Shown here piece after piece: positions 1 to 5,181 of a stretch of DNA of 5,316 nt. This DNA comes from CAZMCT01 sp964564785 (GTDB taxonomy: Bacteria > Planctomycetota > Phycisphaerae > UBA1845 > Fen-1342). The notes beneath the pieces were generated by a model that was not told where the DNA came from, did not search any database, and saw only the letters and a list, made by a program, of their open reading frames with translations. The position numbers were made by a program, and so were the translations under genes. The stretch lies in the NCBI GenBank assembly GCA_964564785.1, contig CAZMCT010000179.1:1-5316 (forward strand). The letters run 5' to 3'. Numbering within the stretch: the first letter of the stretch is position 1; every line of letters starts with the position of its first letter.

Positions 1-18
1 GGCCGCGGCGCCGCGGCC
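1..18. repeat. 18-bp perfect palindrome of G and C only
   Basis: The first 18 bases are an exact inverted repeat with no spacer (GGCCGCGGC followed by GCCGCGGCC). It lies in the frame that continues into the protease gene, just before its assigned start. In DNA this rich in G and C it may be chance. Confidence 0.5.
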
Positions 19-43
19 CTGCGCGGCGGAGCCGCTGCGGACC

Positions 44-901
44 GTGCCCCCCGACGTGCCGCGCGCCGTCACGTGCCTGCGCGGGACGGCGCTCGGGGGC
101 GCGGGGGGCGAGCCGGTGCGCGAGTTCCGGTTGATCCCCTTTGGCGTGGTGCACGTCGAGCGGCCCGTGGCCGGCGCGAGCTTCGTGTTCACGCGGGCGC
201 ACGCCGAGGCGGTGCAGCGCTGGTTCGAGCGGATGGGGCGTAAGCTGGCGATCGATTACGAGCACCAGAGCTTCGAGCGGTTCAACACGCGCAGCGATGG
301 GCTGCGGCCGGCCGCGGGCTGGATCGCGGGGCTCGAGATCCGCGACGACGGGCTGTGGGCGGTGGGGGTGACGTGGACCGAGCGGGCCGCGGAGCTGCTG
401 CGAAGCGGCGAATACCGCTACTTCTCGCCGGTGATCTTCTGGGCGGACGAGGAGCGGCGCGAGATCGAGGCGCTCGGGCCGGTGGCCCTCACCAACGACC
501 CGGCCATGCGGGGCGTGTCACCGCTGGCGGCCCGGCGCACGGCCGCACCGCAAGACCCGGGTATTCCGGCCGCGCTGGCAGCCGCGCAACAGCAGGCCGA
601 TGCCCTGCGGCGCGAACTGGCCGGGCGCGACGCGGACGCGTTCGTCGAGCGCGGCCGGCAGCTCGGCAAGGTGGTCGAGAGCACGCGCGCCGACTGGCAT
701 GCGGACTATCTCCGCGACCCGCGGCTGGCGGAGGAGCGCCTGACGCGGGCGCCGGTCGTTCGACCGCCGGGGCGCGTGAGCACGGTCGAGCCGCAGCGGG
801 CGTGTATGCCGGCCGGTCCAGCGGGGATCGAGGCGGACGACCTGGCGGCGTTCGAGCGGGCGGCGGCCGCGGGACGCGTGGTGGGCGTGCCGGGGCGGTA
901 G
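44..901 (+). CDS. Mu gpI-like capsid maturation protease (phage protease I family)
   Basis: Likely the prohead protease that processes scaffold and head proteins during capsid assembly. The first half matches the Mu-like prophage I protein family: an FRLIP segment at residues 28-32, IDYEH at 70-74, PAAGWI at 89-94, WT at 111-112, EYRYFSP at 123-129 and ALTNDPAM at 148-155. His73 and Ser128 lie in the most conserved blocks and are plausible catalytic residues; that is inference. Residues about 175-200 (AALAAAQQQADALRRELAG) form an Ala/Gln-rich probable coiled coil, like the scaffold part fused to this protease in Mu. At 285 aa it is somewhat shorter than Mu gpI, mostly in the tail. The GTG start at 44 has only a weak upstream GGAG (28-31), and the frame stays open to the left edge, so the true start may lie at GTG 56 or outside the window. 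The downstream decoration and major capsid genes support the assignment. Confidence 0.88.
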   Translation: MPPDVPRAVTCLRGTALGGAGGEPVREFRLIPFGVVHVERPVAGASFVFTRAHAEAVQRWFERMGRKLAIDYEHQSFERFNTRSDGLRPAAGWIAGLEIRDDGLWAVGVTWTERAAELLRSGEYRYFSPVIFWADEERREIEALGPVALTNDPAMRGVSPLAARRTAAPQDPGIPAALAAAQQQADALRRELAGRDADAFVERGRQLGKVVESTRADWHADYLRDPRLAEERLTRAPVVRPPGRVSTVEPQRACMPAGPAGIEADDLAAFERAAAAGRVVGVPGR

Positions 902-963
902 TCACGAGCACGAAGACGCTGGGCGTCGATGGAGCGGCCCAGTCTGGGGAAACAACCAGCAGC

Positions 964-970
964 GAGGTGA
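964..970 (+). promoter_or_regulatory. Ribosome binding site of the decoration gene
   Basis: GAGGTGA lies 6 bases before the ATG at 977 and fixes that start. The 75-bp gap after the protease stop holds no other feature that I can see; no promoter is evident, so the genes are probably co-transcribed. Confidence 0.75.
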
Positions 971-976
971 ACGACG

Positions 977-1714
977 ATGGCACTGAGCGCGGATCGAAAT
1001 CTGGATTTCTTCGCGGTGCAGGAGTTGATCGACCTGCCCGTGGACGACAACGTCGTGATCTACAAGGGCGCCCTGGTCGGGCGCAATCGCGGTACGGGGT
1101 ACGCTCGGGCGCTGGTCGCGGGCGACGATTTTCTCGGCGTCGCGTACCGCAAGGCGGACAACACCGCGGCCGGGCATACCGCGGGCGGGATCAGCGTGCG
1201 GCTGCACCAGCAGATCGACATCGTGCACGCGCTGAGCGGGGTGGCAACGGGCGACATCGGCAAGGACGTGTATGCCAGCGCCGACGATACGCTGACGCTG
1301 GCGCCGTCGGGCAACAGCCGCGTGGGGCGGGTTGTCGCGGTCGAGGGGACGGGGCTGGCCCGCGTGCGCTGCCGTCCGGTGAGCAGTCTCGACGGCGTGC
1401 TCGACAACGGTCCTGTCCTCGCCCTGGCTGATGCCAGCGCGACGCTGACGCTCGACCACGTCAACCGCACGCTGCTGATCGCGAATACGGCGGCACGGAC
1501 GCTGACGCTGCCCCCGGTCGCGGCAGTGCGGGCCGGCGGCTGGTTGCGGGTGGTGAAGACGTCGGCCACGGCCGCGGCCGTCACGCTGGACGGCAACGCG
1601 TCGGAGACGATCGATGGGGCGACGACCTACACCGCGCTCGACGCGATCTACGACTGCGCCAAGCTGCTGTGCACGGGCACGGAGTGGATCATCGTGAACC
1701 GGGATGTGGCGTAG
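977..1714 (+). CDS. Capsid decoration protein (DUF2190-like) with C-terminal beta-rich domain
   Basis: Probable head decoration (cement) protein that binds the outside of the assembled shell. Residues 1 to about 135 show the DUF2190 pattern: a short N-terminal arm, then beta-strand and glycine-rich turns with small-molecule-like phrases such as GALVGRNRGTGYARALVAGDD written over residues 31-51, FLGVAYRKA at 52-60 and GVATGDIGKDVYAS at 88-101. From about residue 145 a second module follows: alternating hydrophobic strands, TLTLPP at 175-180, VTLDGNASETIDGATTY at 202-218 and a closing GTEWIIVNRDVA. This ASETIDG pattern is common in the beta-structured ends of phage fibre and surface proteins. 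Single-module family members are about 110-150 aa, so 245 aa indicates a fusion. Position between protease and major capsid gene fits. The exact family call for the first module is from pattern memory and less certain than that of its neighbours. Confidence 0.72.
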   Translation: MALSADRNLDFFAVQELIDLPVDDNVVIYKGALVGRNRGTGYARALVAGDDFLGVAYRKADNTAAGHTAGGISVRLHQQIDIVHALSGVATGDIGKDVYASADDTLTLAPSGNSRVGRVVAVEGTGLARVRCRPVSSLDGVLDNGPVLALADASATLTLDHVNRTLLIANTAARTLTLPPVAAVRAGGWLRVVKTSATAAAVTLDGNASETIDGATTYTALDAIYDCAKLLCTGTEWIIVNRDVA

Positions 1715-1719
1715 GGGAA

Positions 1720-1782
1720 GGGAACAGGGAACAGGGAACAGGGAACAGGGAACAGGGAACAGGGATCAGGGATCAGGGAACA
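1720..1782 (+). repeat. Tandem array of nine 7-bp units (GGGAACA), potential G-quadruplex
   Basis: Nine contiguous heptamers in perfect phase: six GGGAACA (1720-1761), two GGGATCA (1762-1775) and a final GGGAACA (1776-1782). GGGGAA (1714-1719) precedes the array and a run of six G (1783-1788) follows it. The + strand therefore carries eleven G-runs with mostly 4-base spacers, which meets the usual rule for G-quadruplex formation in DNA or in the mRNA. The array fills the gap between the decoration stop and the ribosome binding site of the major capsid gene. Confidence 0.97.
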
Positions 1783-1794
1783 GGGGGGAGATCC

Positions 1795-1801
1795 AGAGGA
1801 G
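1795..1801 (+). promoter_or_regulatory. Ribosome binding site of the major capsid gene
   Basis: AGAGGAG ends 6 bases before the ATG at 1808. It begins only 12 bases after the last 7-bp repeat unit, so any structure formed by the array in the mRNA would sit right next to it. Confidence 0.85.
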
Positions 1802-1807
1802 CGCAAC

Positions 1808-2737
1808 ATGAGCGTTGTTGTCGATACGGGTTTGACCTCGCGAGCGGTCGTCGGGCGCTTCTACCGGCGGCTGGAGGAGTACGCGCAGGCGGCGTGGTGG
1901 ACGCGGCTGGCGCTGCACTTCGCCAGCAGCCAGGAGTCGGAGACCTACCGCTGGCTGGGGATGGTCCCGCAGGTTCGCGAGTGGAAGGGCGGGCGGCAGG
2001 TACGCCCCTTGCGCAGCCAGGGCCTGACGATCGTGAACAAGACCTGGGAGGCGACGGTGCGGGTCGACGCCGACGAGCAGCGGCGCGACAAGAGCGGCCA
2101 ACTCCTGGTGCGGATCAGCGAGCTGGCGCGGCGGGTGGCGACGCACCCGAACAAGCTGCTCACGGCCCTGATCCTGGCGGGCGAGAGCAGCGTCGGCCAC
2201 GACGGCCAGTATTTCTTCGACACCGACCACAGCGAGGGCGACTCGGGCACGCAGAGCAACGACATCACCAGCGATGCCGCGACGCCGACCGCGCCGACCG
2301 ACCGCGAGATGTACGAGGCGATCGTCGACGCCATCGGCCAGGTGCTCGCGTTCAAGGACGACCAGGGCGAGCCGATGAACGACACGGCCCGCGAGTTCCT
2401 GGTGATGGTGCCGATGAGCTTCCTCGGGTCCACGCTCGTCGCGCTGTCGGGCAAGACCGTCCAGGCCACCAGCAACCCGTTGGCCGGCGGGGCGCCGTTC
2501 ACCGTCCGCTGGGTCGCCAACCCGCGCCTGACCTGGACCGACAAGTTCGTCCTGTTCCGCACCGACGGCGCCACCCGGCCGTTCATCTTCCAGGAGGAGC
2601 TGCCGGTGCAGGTCCAGGTGCTGGCCGAGGGCAGCGAACTCGAGATCAACGAGAACCAGCATCAGTACGGGGTGAAAGCGGTGCACGCGGCCGGCTACGG
2701 CTTCTGGCAGGACGCGTGCCTGGTGACGTTCACGTAG
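1808..2737 (+). CDS. Major capsid protein, Mu gpT-like
   Basis: The main head shell subunit. It has the features of the Mu-like prophage major head subunit gpT family along its length: an N-terminal helix region with GRFYRRLEEY (16-25), WLGMVPQVREWKGGR (49-63), an LTIVNKTWEATVRVD segment (73-87), YFFDTDH (135-141), a central linker rich in Asp, Ser and Thr (143-165), FLVMVPMSF (197-205), and a C-terminal block ending NQHQYGVKAVHAAGYGFWQ (283-301). At 309 aa it has the usual length of gpT, about 300 aa. The start is well set by AGAGGAG. It is the expected substrate shell for the decoration protein upstream, and the gp36-like gene follows after 28 bases. The protein appears complete and without frameshift. 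Fold class HK97 is known for tailed phage capsids and is assumed here. Confidence 0.92.
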   Translation: MSVVVDTGLTSRAVVGRFYRRLEEYAQAAWWTRLALHFASSQESETYRWLGMVPQVREWKGGRQVRPLRSQGLTIVNKTWEATVRVDADEQRRDKSGQLLVRISELARRVATHPNKLLTALILAGESSVGHDGQYFFDTDHSEGDSGTQSNDITSDAATPTAPTDREMYEAIVDAIGQVLAFKDDQGEPMNDTAREFLVMVPMSFLGSTLVALSGKTVQATSNPLAGGAPFTVRWVANPRLTWTDKFVLFRTDGATRPFIFQEELPVQVQVLAEGSELEINENQHQYGVKAVHAAGYGFWQDACLVTFT

Positions 2738-2765
2738 TCAGGCCCGAGGGGGCGGGGAGCCGGCG

Positions 2766-3212
2766 ATGTACATCACGGTGGCCGATCTCGAACAGCGGCT
2801 GGGCACGACGCTCTATGCCCGGTTGACGGACCGCGTGAGCGGCACGACGGCCAGCACCACTGTGGCCCAGCAGATCGTGGACGAAGCGGAGGCCGAGGCC
2901 GACGCGCTGCTCGCCCGGCGCTTCGCCACGCCGGTCGATCTGGCCGCGCACCCCGAGCTCGCGACGCTCATCGCGGCCCGCGTGCTCGACCTGGCCGAGC
3001 ACAACGCCTGGCGCGGCTCGCCGTTCATCAGCGACCTGCCGCAGCGCGTGCAGCAGCTCGGCGCCGACGCCCGCCGCTGGCTCGAGGCCGTCGCGGCCGG
3101 AACGCTCCCGTTGCCGGCCGACGCCCCGCCAGCTTCGGCGACCGGATGCAGCGGGTTGCGATACGCCGCGCGGCCGCGCGAGTTCACGGCCGAGGAGCTG
3201 GAGGGATTCTGA
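2766..3212 (+). CDS. Mu gp36-like head protein (DUF1320)
   Basis: Likely a head-completion or head-tail joining protein made after the capsid subunit. It opens with MYITVADLEQRLG, the typical start of the DUF1320 (gp36 of Mu) family, followed by TDRVSGTTAST (21-31), a long helix with VDEAEAEADALLARRFATPVD (38-58), and LATLIAARVLDLAEHNAWRG (65-84), all in the family's order. Its 148 aa fit the usual size of about 140 aa. The C-terminal 35 residues are low in structure and end REFTAEELEGF. GGGGAG (2754-2759) lies 6 bases before the ATG. The role in head completion follows from gene order in Mu-like phages; direct functional proof for the family is limited. Confidence 0.87.
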   Translation: MYITVADLEQRLGTTLYARLTDRVSGTTASTTVAQQIVDEAEAEADALLARRFATPVDLAAHPELATLIAARVLDLAEHNAWRGSPFISDLPQRVQQLGADARRWLEAVAAGTLPLPADAPPASATGCSGLRYAARPREFTAEELEGF

Positions 3213-3241
3213 CGCCCCGGCCCGTGCGGCCGGCAGGGATC

Positions 3242-3248
3242 AGGAGGA
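3242..3248 (+). promoter_or_regulatory. Ribosome binding site of the small beta-rich protein gene
   Basis: AGGAGGA lies 7 bases before the ATG at 3256, an almost perfect anti-Shine-Dalgarno match. It supports both the start and the reality of this otherwise unrecognised gene. Confidence 0.85.
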
Positions 3249-3255
3249 ACGGACC

Positions 3256-3579
3256 ATGACGCTTGCATCTGCGTCCTACACAGGTGCCCAGAGCAACACG
3301 CAGCTTGTCGCGGGTCAGGATGGCCGCATCATCCGCGTCGTCCAACTGCTGCTGACGACCTGGGTGGCGGTGAAGCTGATCCTCATCTCGGACCCCGGCG
3401 TCGACCCGCAGGCGATCACGCCGCCGCTGCACGCGGGCGTCGGCCAGCCGCTGCTCTTGCGGCTCGGCCGCGGCCTGGCGATCCCGGTGCCGCGCAGCAA
3501 GGCGCTCGGCGTGACCACGGCGTACGAGGCCGCCGTCGGCGAGCACAGCGTCTTCATCTGGTACGAGCTCGTGCCGTAG
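3256..3579 (+). CDS. Small beta-rich phage structural protein, function unknown
   Basis: A 107-aa protein that I cannot assign to a named family. It begins with a polar arm (MTLASASYTGAQSNTQLVAG), then alternating hydrophobic strands: RIIRVVQLLLTTWVAVKLILIS (24-45), a loop DPGVDPQAITPPLHAG (46-61), QPLLLRLGRGLAIPVPRSKALGVTT (64-88) and SVFIWYELV (98-106). The run of short strands, glycine turns and a closing tyrosine-rich strand resembles small beta-sandwich proteins often seen in phage head or fibre gene clusters. The LLLTTWVAVKLILI stretch is hydrophobic enough to be mistaken for a membrane helix, but its alternation fits beta strands better. Position after the gp36-like gene suggests a minor virion protein or attachment component. 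Identity is inference. Confidence 0.72.
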   Translation: MTLASASYTGAQSNTQLVAGQDGRIIRVVQLLLTTWVAVKLILISDPGVDPQAITPPLHAGVGQPLLLRLGRGLAIPVPRSKALGVTTAYEAAVGEHSVFIWYELVP

Positions 3580-3614
3580 GACGCCGTGACCCGCGCCCGG
3601 CGTGGCGAAGACGG

Positions 3615-3651
3615 GTGACCGATTTCGGCCGGTCACGGCCCGGAGCGGGCC
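3615..3651. other. Two back-to-back hairpins in the gap between head and membrane modules
   Basis: The first hairpin pairs GTGACCG (3615-3621) with CGGTCAC (3630-3636) across an 8-base loop. The second follows directly and pairs GGCCCG (3637-3642) with CGGGCC (3646-3651) across GAG. They lie in the 112-bp gap 3580-3691. No T-run follows, so they are not a standard intrinsic terminator, but they could slow transcription, protect an mRNA end, or simply reflect base composition. Confidence 0.5.
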
Positions 3652-3679
3652 GGGACGCCGACCGCCGCCGTCCGCCGAT

Positions 3680-3684
3680 GGAGG
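3680..3684 (+). promoter_or_regulatory. Ribosome binding site that sets the start at 3692
   Basis: GGAGG lies 7 bases before the ATG at 3692. The same frame is open further upstream from GTG 3602, but that longer start would translate through the paired hairpins and has no comparable ribosome binding site. Confidence 0.75.
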
Positions 3685-3691
3685 CTCGCTC

Positions 3692-3976
3692 ATGCCCGAA
3701 CTGTTGTCACAGATCCCTTCCCTTGGCATCGCCGGCCTGCTGTTCGTCATGTGGTGGCACGAGCGGCAGGAGCGCGTCCGGGGCGCGGCCGGCGTCCGCG
3801 ACGCGCTCCAGTACGCCGGGCAGATCGCGGACGTGAATCGCAATCTCCTGGATGTGATCCGGGCGAACACCGAGGCGCTGGCCGCCCTGCGCGAGGAGCT
3901 GCGCTCGCACCGCGCCAGCCAGGCCGAGTGGCTCGCGCGGCTCACGCAGCGGCTCGACGAGCTGGCGTGCGCCTGA
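3692..3976 (+). CDS. Small membrane protein with coiled coil, possible lysis accessory
   Basis: A 94-aa protein with one N-terminal membrane helix (about residues 9-22, LGIAGLLFVMWW, then the charged stop HERQER) followed by a long charged amphipathic stretch (about 35-92) with heptad-like Leu/Ile/Ala spacing, likely a coiled coil. Proteins of this build occur near holin and lysis genes of many phages. It could be a one-pass holin accessory or an inner-membrane spanin-like partner of the lipoprotein encoded at 4299; the N-terminal anchor with a coiled coil beyond it fits the inner-membrane half of a two-part spanin, though the protein is short. No family is recognised with certainty. It ends 20 bases before the next start. 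Confidence 0.78.
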   Translation: MPELLSQIPSLGIAGLLFVMWWHERQERVRGAAGVRDALQYAGQIADVNRNLLDVIRANTEALAALREELRSHRASQAEWLARLTQRLDELACA

Positions 3977-3984
3977 GCCGGGTC

Positions 3985-3992
3985 GAGGAGGT
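3985..3992 (+). promoter_or_regulatory. Ribosome binding site of the 101-aa protein gene
   Basis: GAGGAGGT ends 4 bases before the ATG at 3997 and is the strongest ribosome binding site in the window. It selects this ATG over the upstream in-frame start options of the same open frame, which reach back to 3751 within the preceding gene. Confidence 0.85.
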
Positions 3993-3996
3993 CGAA

Positions 3997-4302
3997 ATGA
4001 ACTGGGAAAGCCTGTTGCAGAGTATAAACCCGGAGACGGCCCGGGCCTTCGTGGCGGCCGCGCGACACCTGATCGACGCGCTGCTGATCGAGGCCGAGCG
4101 CGTCGAGCAGGCCGCGACGCCGGCGCCGCGCGATTACCCACAGGCCGGTCTGCCGCGCAGCACACCCGGCGGCGGCTGGATCACGCACTCCGAGTTGCGC
4201 GAGACCGCCCGCCGCCTGGCCGAGGCCGTCGCGGCGGAGAAGTGGGTCGAGGGGGTCGCGGCCGCGATCAAGCTGCTCGCGGTCGTGGGAGGCGGGCTAT
4301 GA
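3997..4302 (+). CDS. Phage-associated protein of unknown function, 101 aa
   Basis: Not recognised as a named family. Residues 11-40 form a helix (NPETARAFVAAARHLIDALLIEAERVEQA by position 11-39), a proline-rich linker follows (41-57: TPAPRDYPQAGLPRSTP), then GGGWITHSELRETARRLAEAVAAEKWVEGVAAAIK over 58-92, and a hydrophobic, glycine-rich end LLAVVGGGL. The segment with GGWITHSELR and EKWVEG looks conserved in style and may be the functional core. There is no clear membrane span, although the last 15 residues are hydrophobic. The stop overlaps the next start (ATGA at 4299-4302), so translation is probably coupled to the lipoprotein. This link to membrane-acting neighbours suggests a part in lysis or envelope contact; the function is otherwise unknown. 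Confidence 0.75.
   Translation: MNWESLLQSINPETARAFVAAARHLIDALLIEAERVEQAATPAPRDYPQAGLPRSTPGGGWITHSELRETARRLAEAVAAEKWVEGVAAAIKLLAVVGGGL
4287..4292 (+). promoter_or_regulatory. Ribosome binding site of the lipoprotein gene
   Basis: GGGAGG, inside the end of the preceding gene, lies 6 bases before the ATG at 4299. It selects this start, which gives a clean signal peptide, over the longer in-frame start at 4242. Confidence 0.8.
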
Positions 4303-4811
4303 GGCGTCCGATCACAACGGCCGCGCTGCTGCTCGTGCTCGCTGTGGCGGGCGGCTGCACGCGTGAGTCGGTGCGGGTCGCGGTGGCGACGCAGCGCCGC
4401 GCGGACGACGTGTCCGCCGCGGTGTTCGAGCGTCAGCATGAGGCCCTGTGCATTCTGCTGTACCGCGACGCGGCCGCACGGCTCGCGGCCGGCGGCGCGC
4501 CGCTGACGGAGGCACAGTGGGCGGCGCTGAGCGAGGTCTGGAACGACCGCGACCTGATCGAGTTCTGGGCGTTGCAGTACGAGCGGGCCCGGGCCTTGCG
4601 TCTGGCCGGCGTCGACGCGCAGCTCTGGTCGCAGCAGTCGGTGGCGGACCTGCTGTGGAAGGAATGCACGGCACGGGCGGACCGGGCCGCAGCGGGGCTG
4701 GCCAGCGCGGCCGGCGAGCGTGCGGCACAGCCCCCCGCGCCGGAGTCCCGTGATTGGCACGGTCCGGGCGGCACAGCCGAACCGGGCCGTGGCCCGGAGG
4801 GCAAGCCGTGA
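4299..4811 (+). CDS. Predicted lipoprotein, possible lysis or exclusion factor
   Basis: A 170-aa protein with a classic lipoprotein signal peptide: MRRP, hydrophobic TTAALLLVLAVAGG, then Cys20 (lipobox AVAGGC; Ala at -3 is allowed but less common than Leu). It should be lipid-modified and membrane-anchored. The mature part is mainly helical and Arg/Ala/Glu-rich (about 25-140), with Trp at 74, 81, 90, 110 and 120 and two further cysteines (51 and 123), and ends in a disordered Pro/Gly tail (145-170). It starts inside the stop of the preceding gene and its own stop overlaps the next start (GTGA at 4808-4811). Phage lipoproteins beside holins are usually outer spanin subunits or superinfection-exclusion proteins; at 170 aa it is large for an Rz1-type spanin. 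No family recognised. Export and lipidation are well supported, function is inference. Confidence 0.8.
   Translation: MRRPITTAALLLVLAVAGGCTRESVRVAVATQRRADDVSAAVFERQHEALCILLYRDAAARLAAGGAPLTEAQWAALSEVWNDRDLIEFWALQYERARALRLAGVDAQLWSQQSVADLLWKECTARADRAAAGLASAAGERAAQPPAPESRDWHGPGGTAEPGRGPEGKP
4796..4801 (+). promoter_or_regulatory. Ribosome binding site that supports a GTG start at 4808
   Basis: GGAGGG lies 6 bases before GTG 4808. This spacing favours the GTG over the upstream in-frame ATG at 4754, which would add 18 polar residues and overlap the lipoprotein gene by 58 bases. Confidence 0.78.
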
Positions 4812-5014
4812 ATCCTCGACCAGGCCAATGGCGCCGCTGGCTGTGGCCGCTGCGCAGCCGCAAGGTGCAGGTCGCCGTGGCGACGGTGCTGGCGGCGTAC
4901 GCGGCCGAGGCGGGGCTCAACGTCGGCGAGGACACGATTCTCGCGGTGCTGGGCGTCGGCATCGCGCTGATCCTGGGAATTGCGCACGAAGATGCGGGGC
5001 GCGCGGCGGGGTAA
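4808..5014 (+). CDS. Holin-like protein with two membrane helices
   Basis: A 68-aa protein starting at GTG 4808. After a basic, Trp-rich head (QWRRWLWPLRSRK, 7-19) come two hydrophobic helices: VQVAVATVLAAYAAEAG (20-36) and ILAVLGVGIALILGIAH (44-60), joined by the short acidic turn LNVGED, and ending in a short polar tail. Small size, two spans, charged ends and a GTGA overlap with the lipoprotein gene fit a class II type holin, which would form inner-membrane lesions that let an endolysin reach the wall. The pattern ED-x-ILAVLGVGIALILG, with a small acidic tail, is common in holin-like proteins of prophages. No endolysin is found next to it in the window, so the call rests on topology and context; a general small membrane protein is the alternative. 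Confidence 0.75.
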   Translation: MNPRPGQWRRWLWPLRSRKVQVAVATVLAAYAAEAGLNVGEDTILAVLGVGIALILGIAHEDAGRAAG

Positions 5015-5025
5015 GGAGCGCCTCC

Positions 5026-5080
5026 CATTCCGGGCAGCGCGGCGCACCCCGTCATTCCGAGAAGCGCAGCGACGAGGAAT
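5026..5080. repeat. CATTCCG-type dispersed repeat, two degenerate copies
   Basis: A 19-base motif occurs at 5026-5044 and again at 5053-5071, 27 bases apart, identical at 16 of 19 positions (common part CATTCCG, then AGCGC, then GCG). The second copy is closed by GGAAT (5076-5080), which pairs with ATTCC at 5054-5058. The full second unit, from GTCATTCCGAG to GAGGAATCT, resembles a repeat widely scattered in intergenic regions of many bacterial genomes; this recognition is from memory. Confidence 0.75.
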
Positions 5081-5162
5081 CTGGCGGTGGCCGCAACAAG
5101 ACCAAGCCCGCCTGGAGTCCGCGCGGCGGAGAGCGGCCTCACCTCTGGCCCGCCTTCCTCGC

Positions 5163-5181
5163 CGATCGCCCGCGGCGATCG
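5163..5181. repeat. Perfect hairpin, 8-bp stem and 3-base loop
   Basis: CGATCGCC (5163-5170), loop CGC, GGCGATCG (5174-5181). The geometry is the same as that of the two hairpins at 5272-5313, but the sequence differs. No T-run follows. Confidence 0.7.

Noticed and set aside
1714..1790. The 7-bp array considered as a CRISPR array or phage attachment site
   Set aside because: Units are 7 bp with no spacers, so it is not CRISPR. Its place inside a gene cluster with the same kind of genes on both sides argues against a junction.
1669..2826. 385-residue frame that translates the 7-bp repeat as GNREQGT units
   Set aside because: It is out of frame with the clear major capsid gene and shows shadow-frame composition; the apparent peptide repeat only reflects the DNA repeat.
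3602..3691. N-terminal extension of the small membrane protein from GTG 3602
   Set aside because: The added 30 residues are Arg/Pro-rich shadow-like sequence, they span the two hairpins, and the GGAGG at 3680-3684 clearly favours ATG 3692.
3184..4188. 334-residue open frame on the minus strand
   Set aside because: Antisense to several well-supported + strand genes. In DNA this rich in GC, long antisense frames are expected, and the translation is Arg/Ala/Pro-rich without any domain.
5015..5025. GGAG-CGC-CTCC just after the last stop considered as a terminator
   Set aside because: The stem is only 4 bp and no T-run follows.
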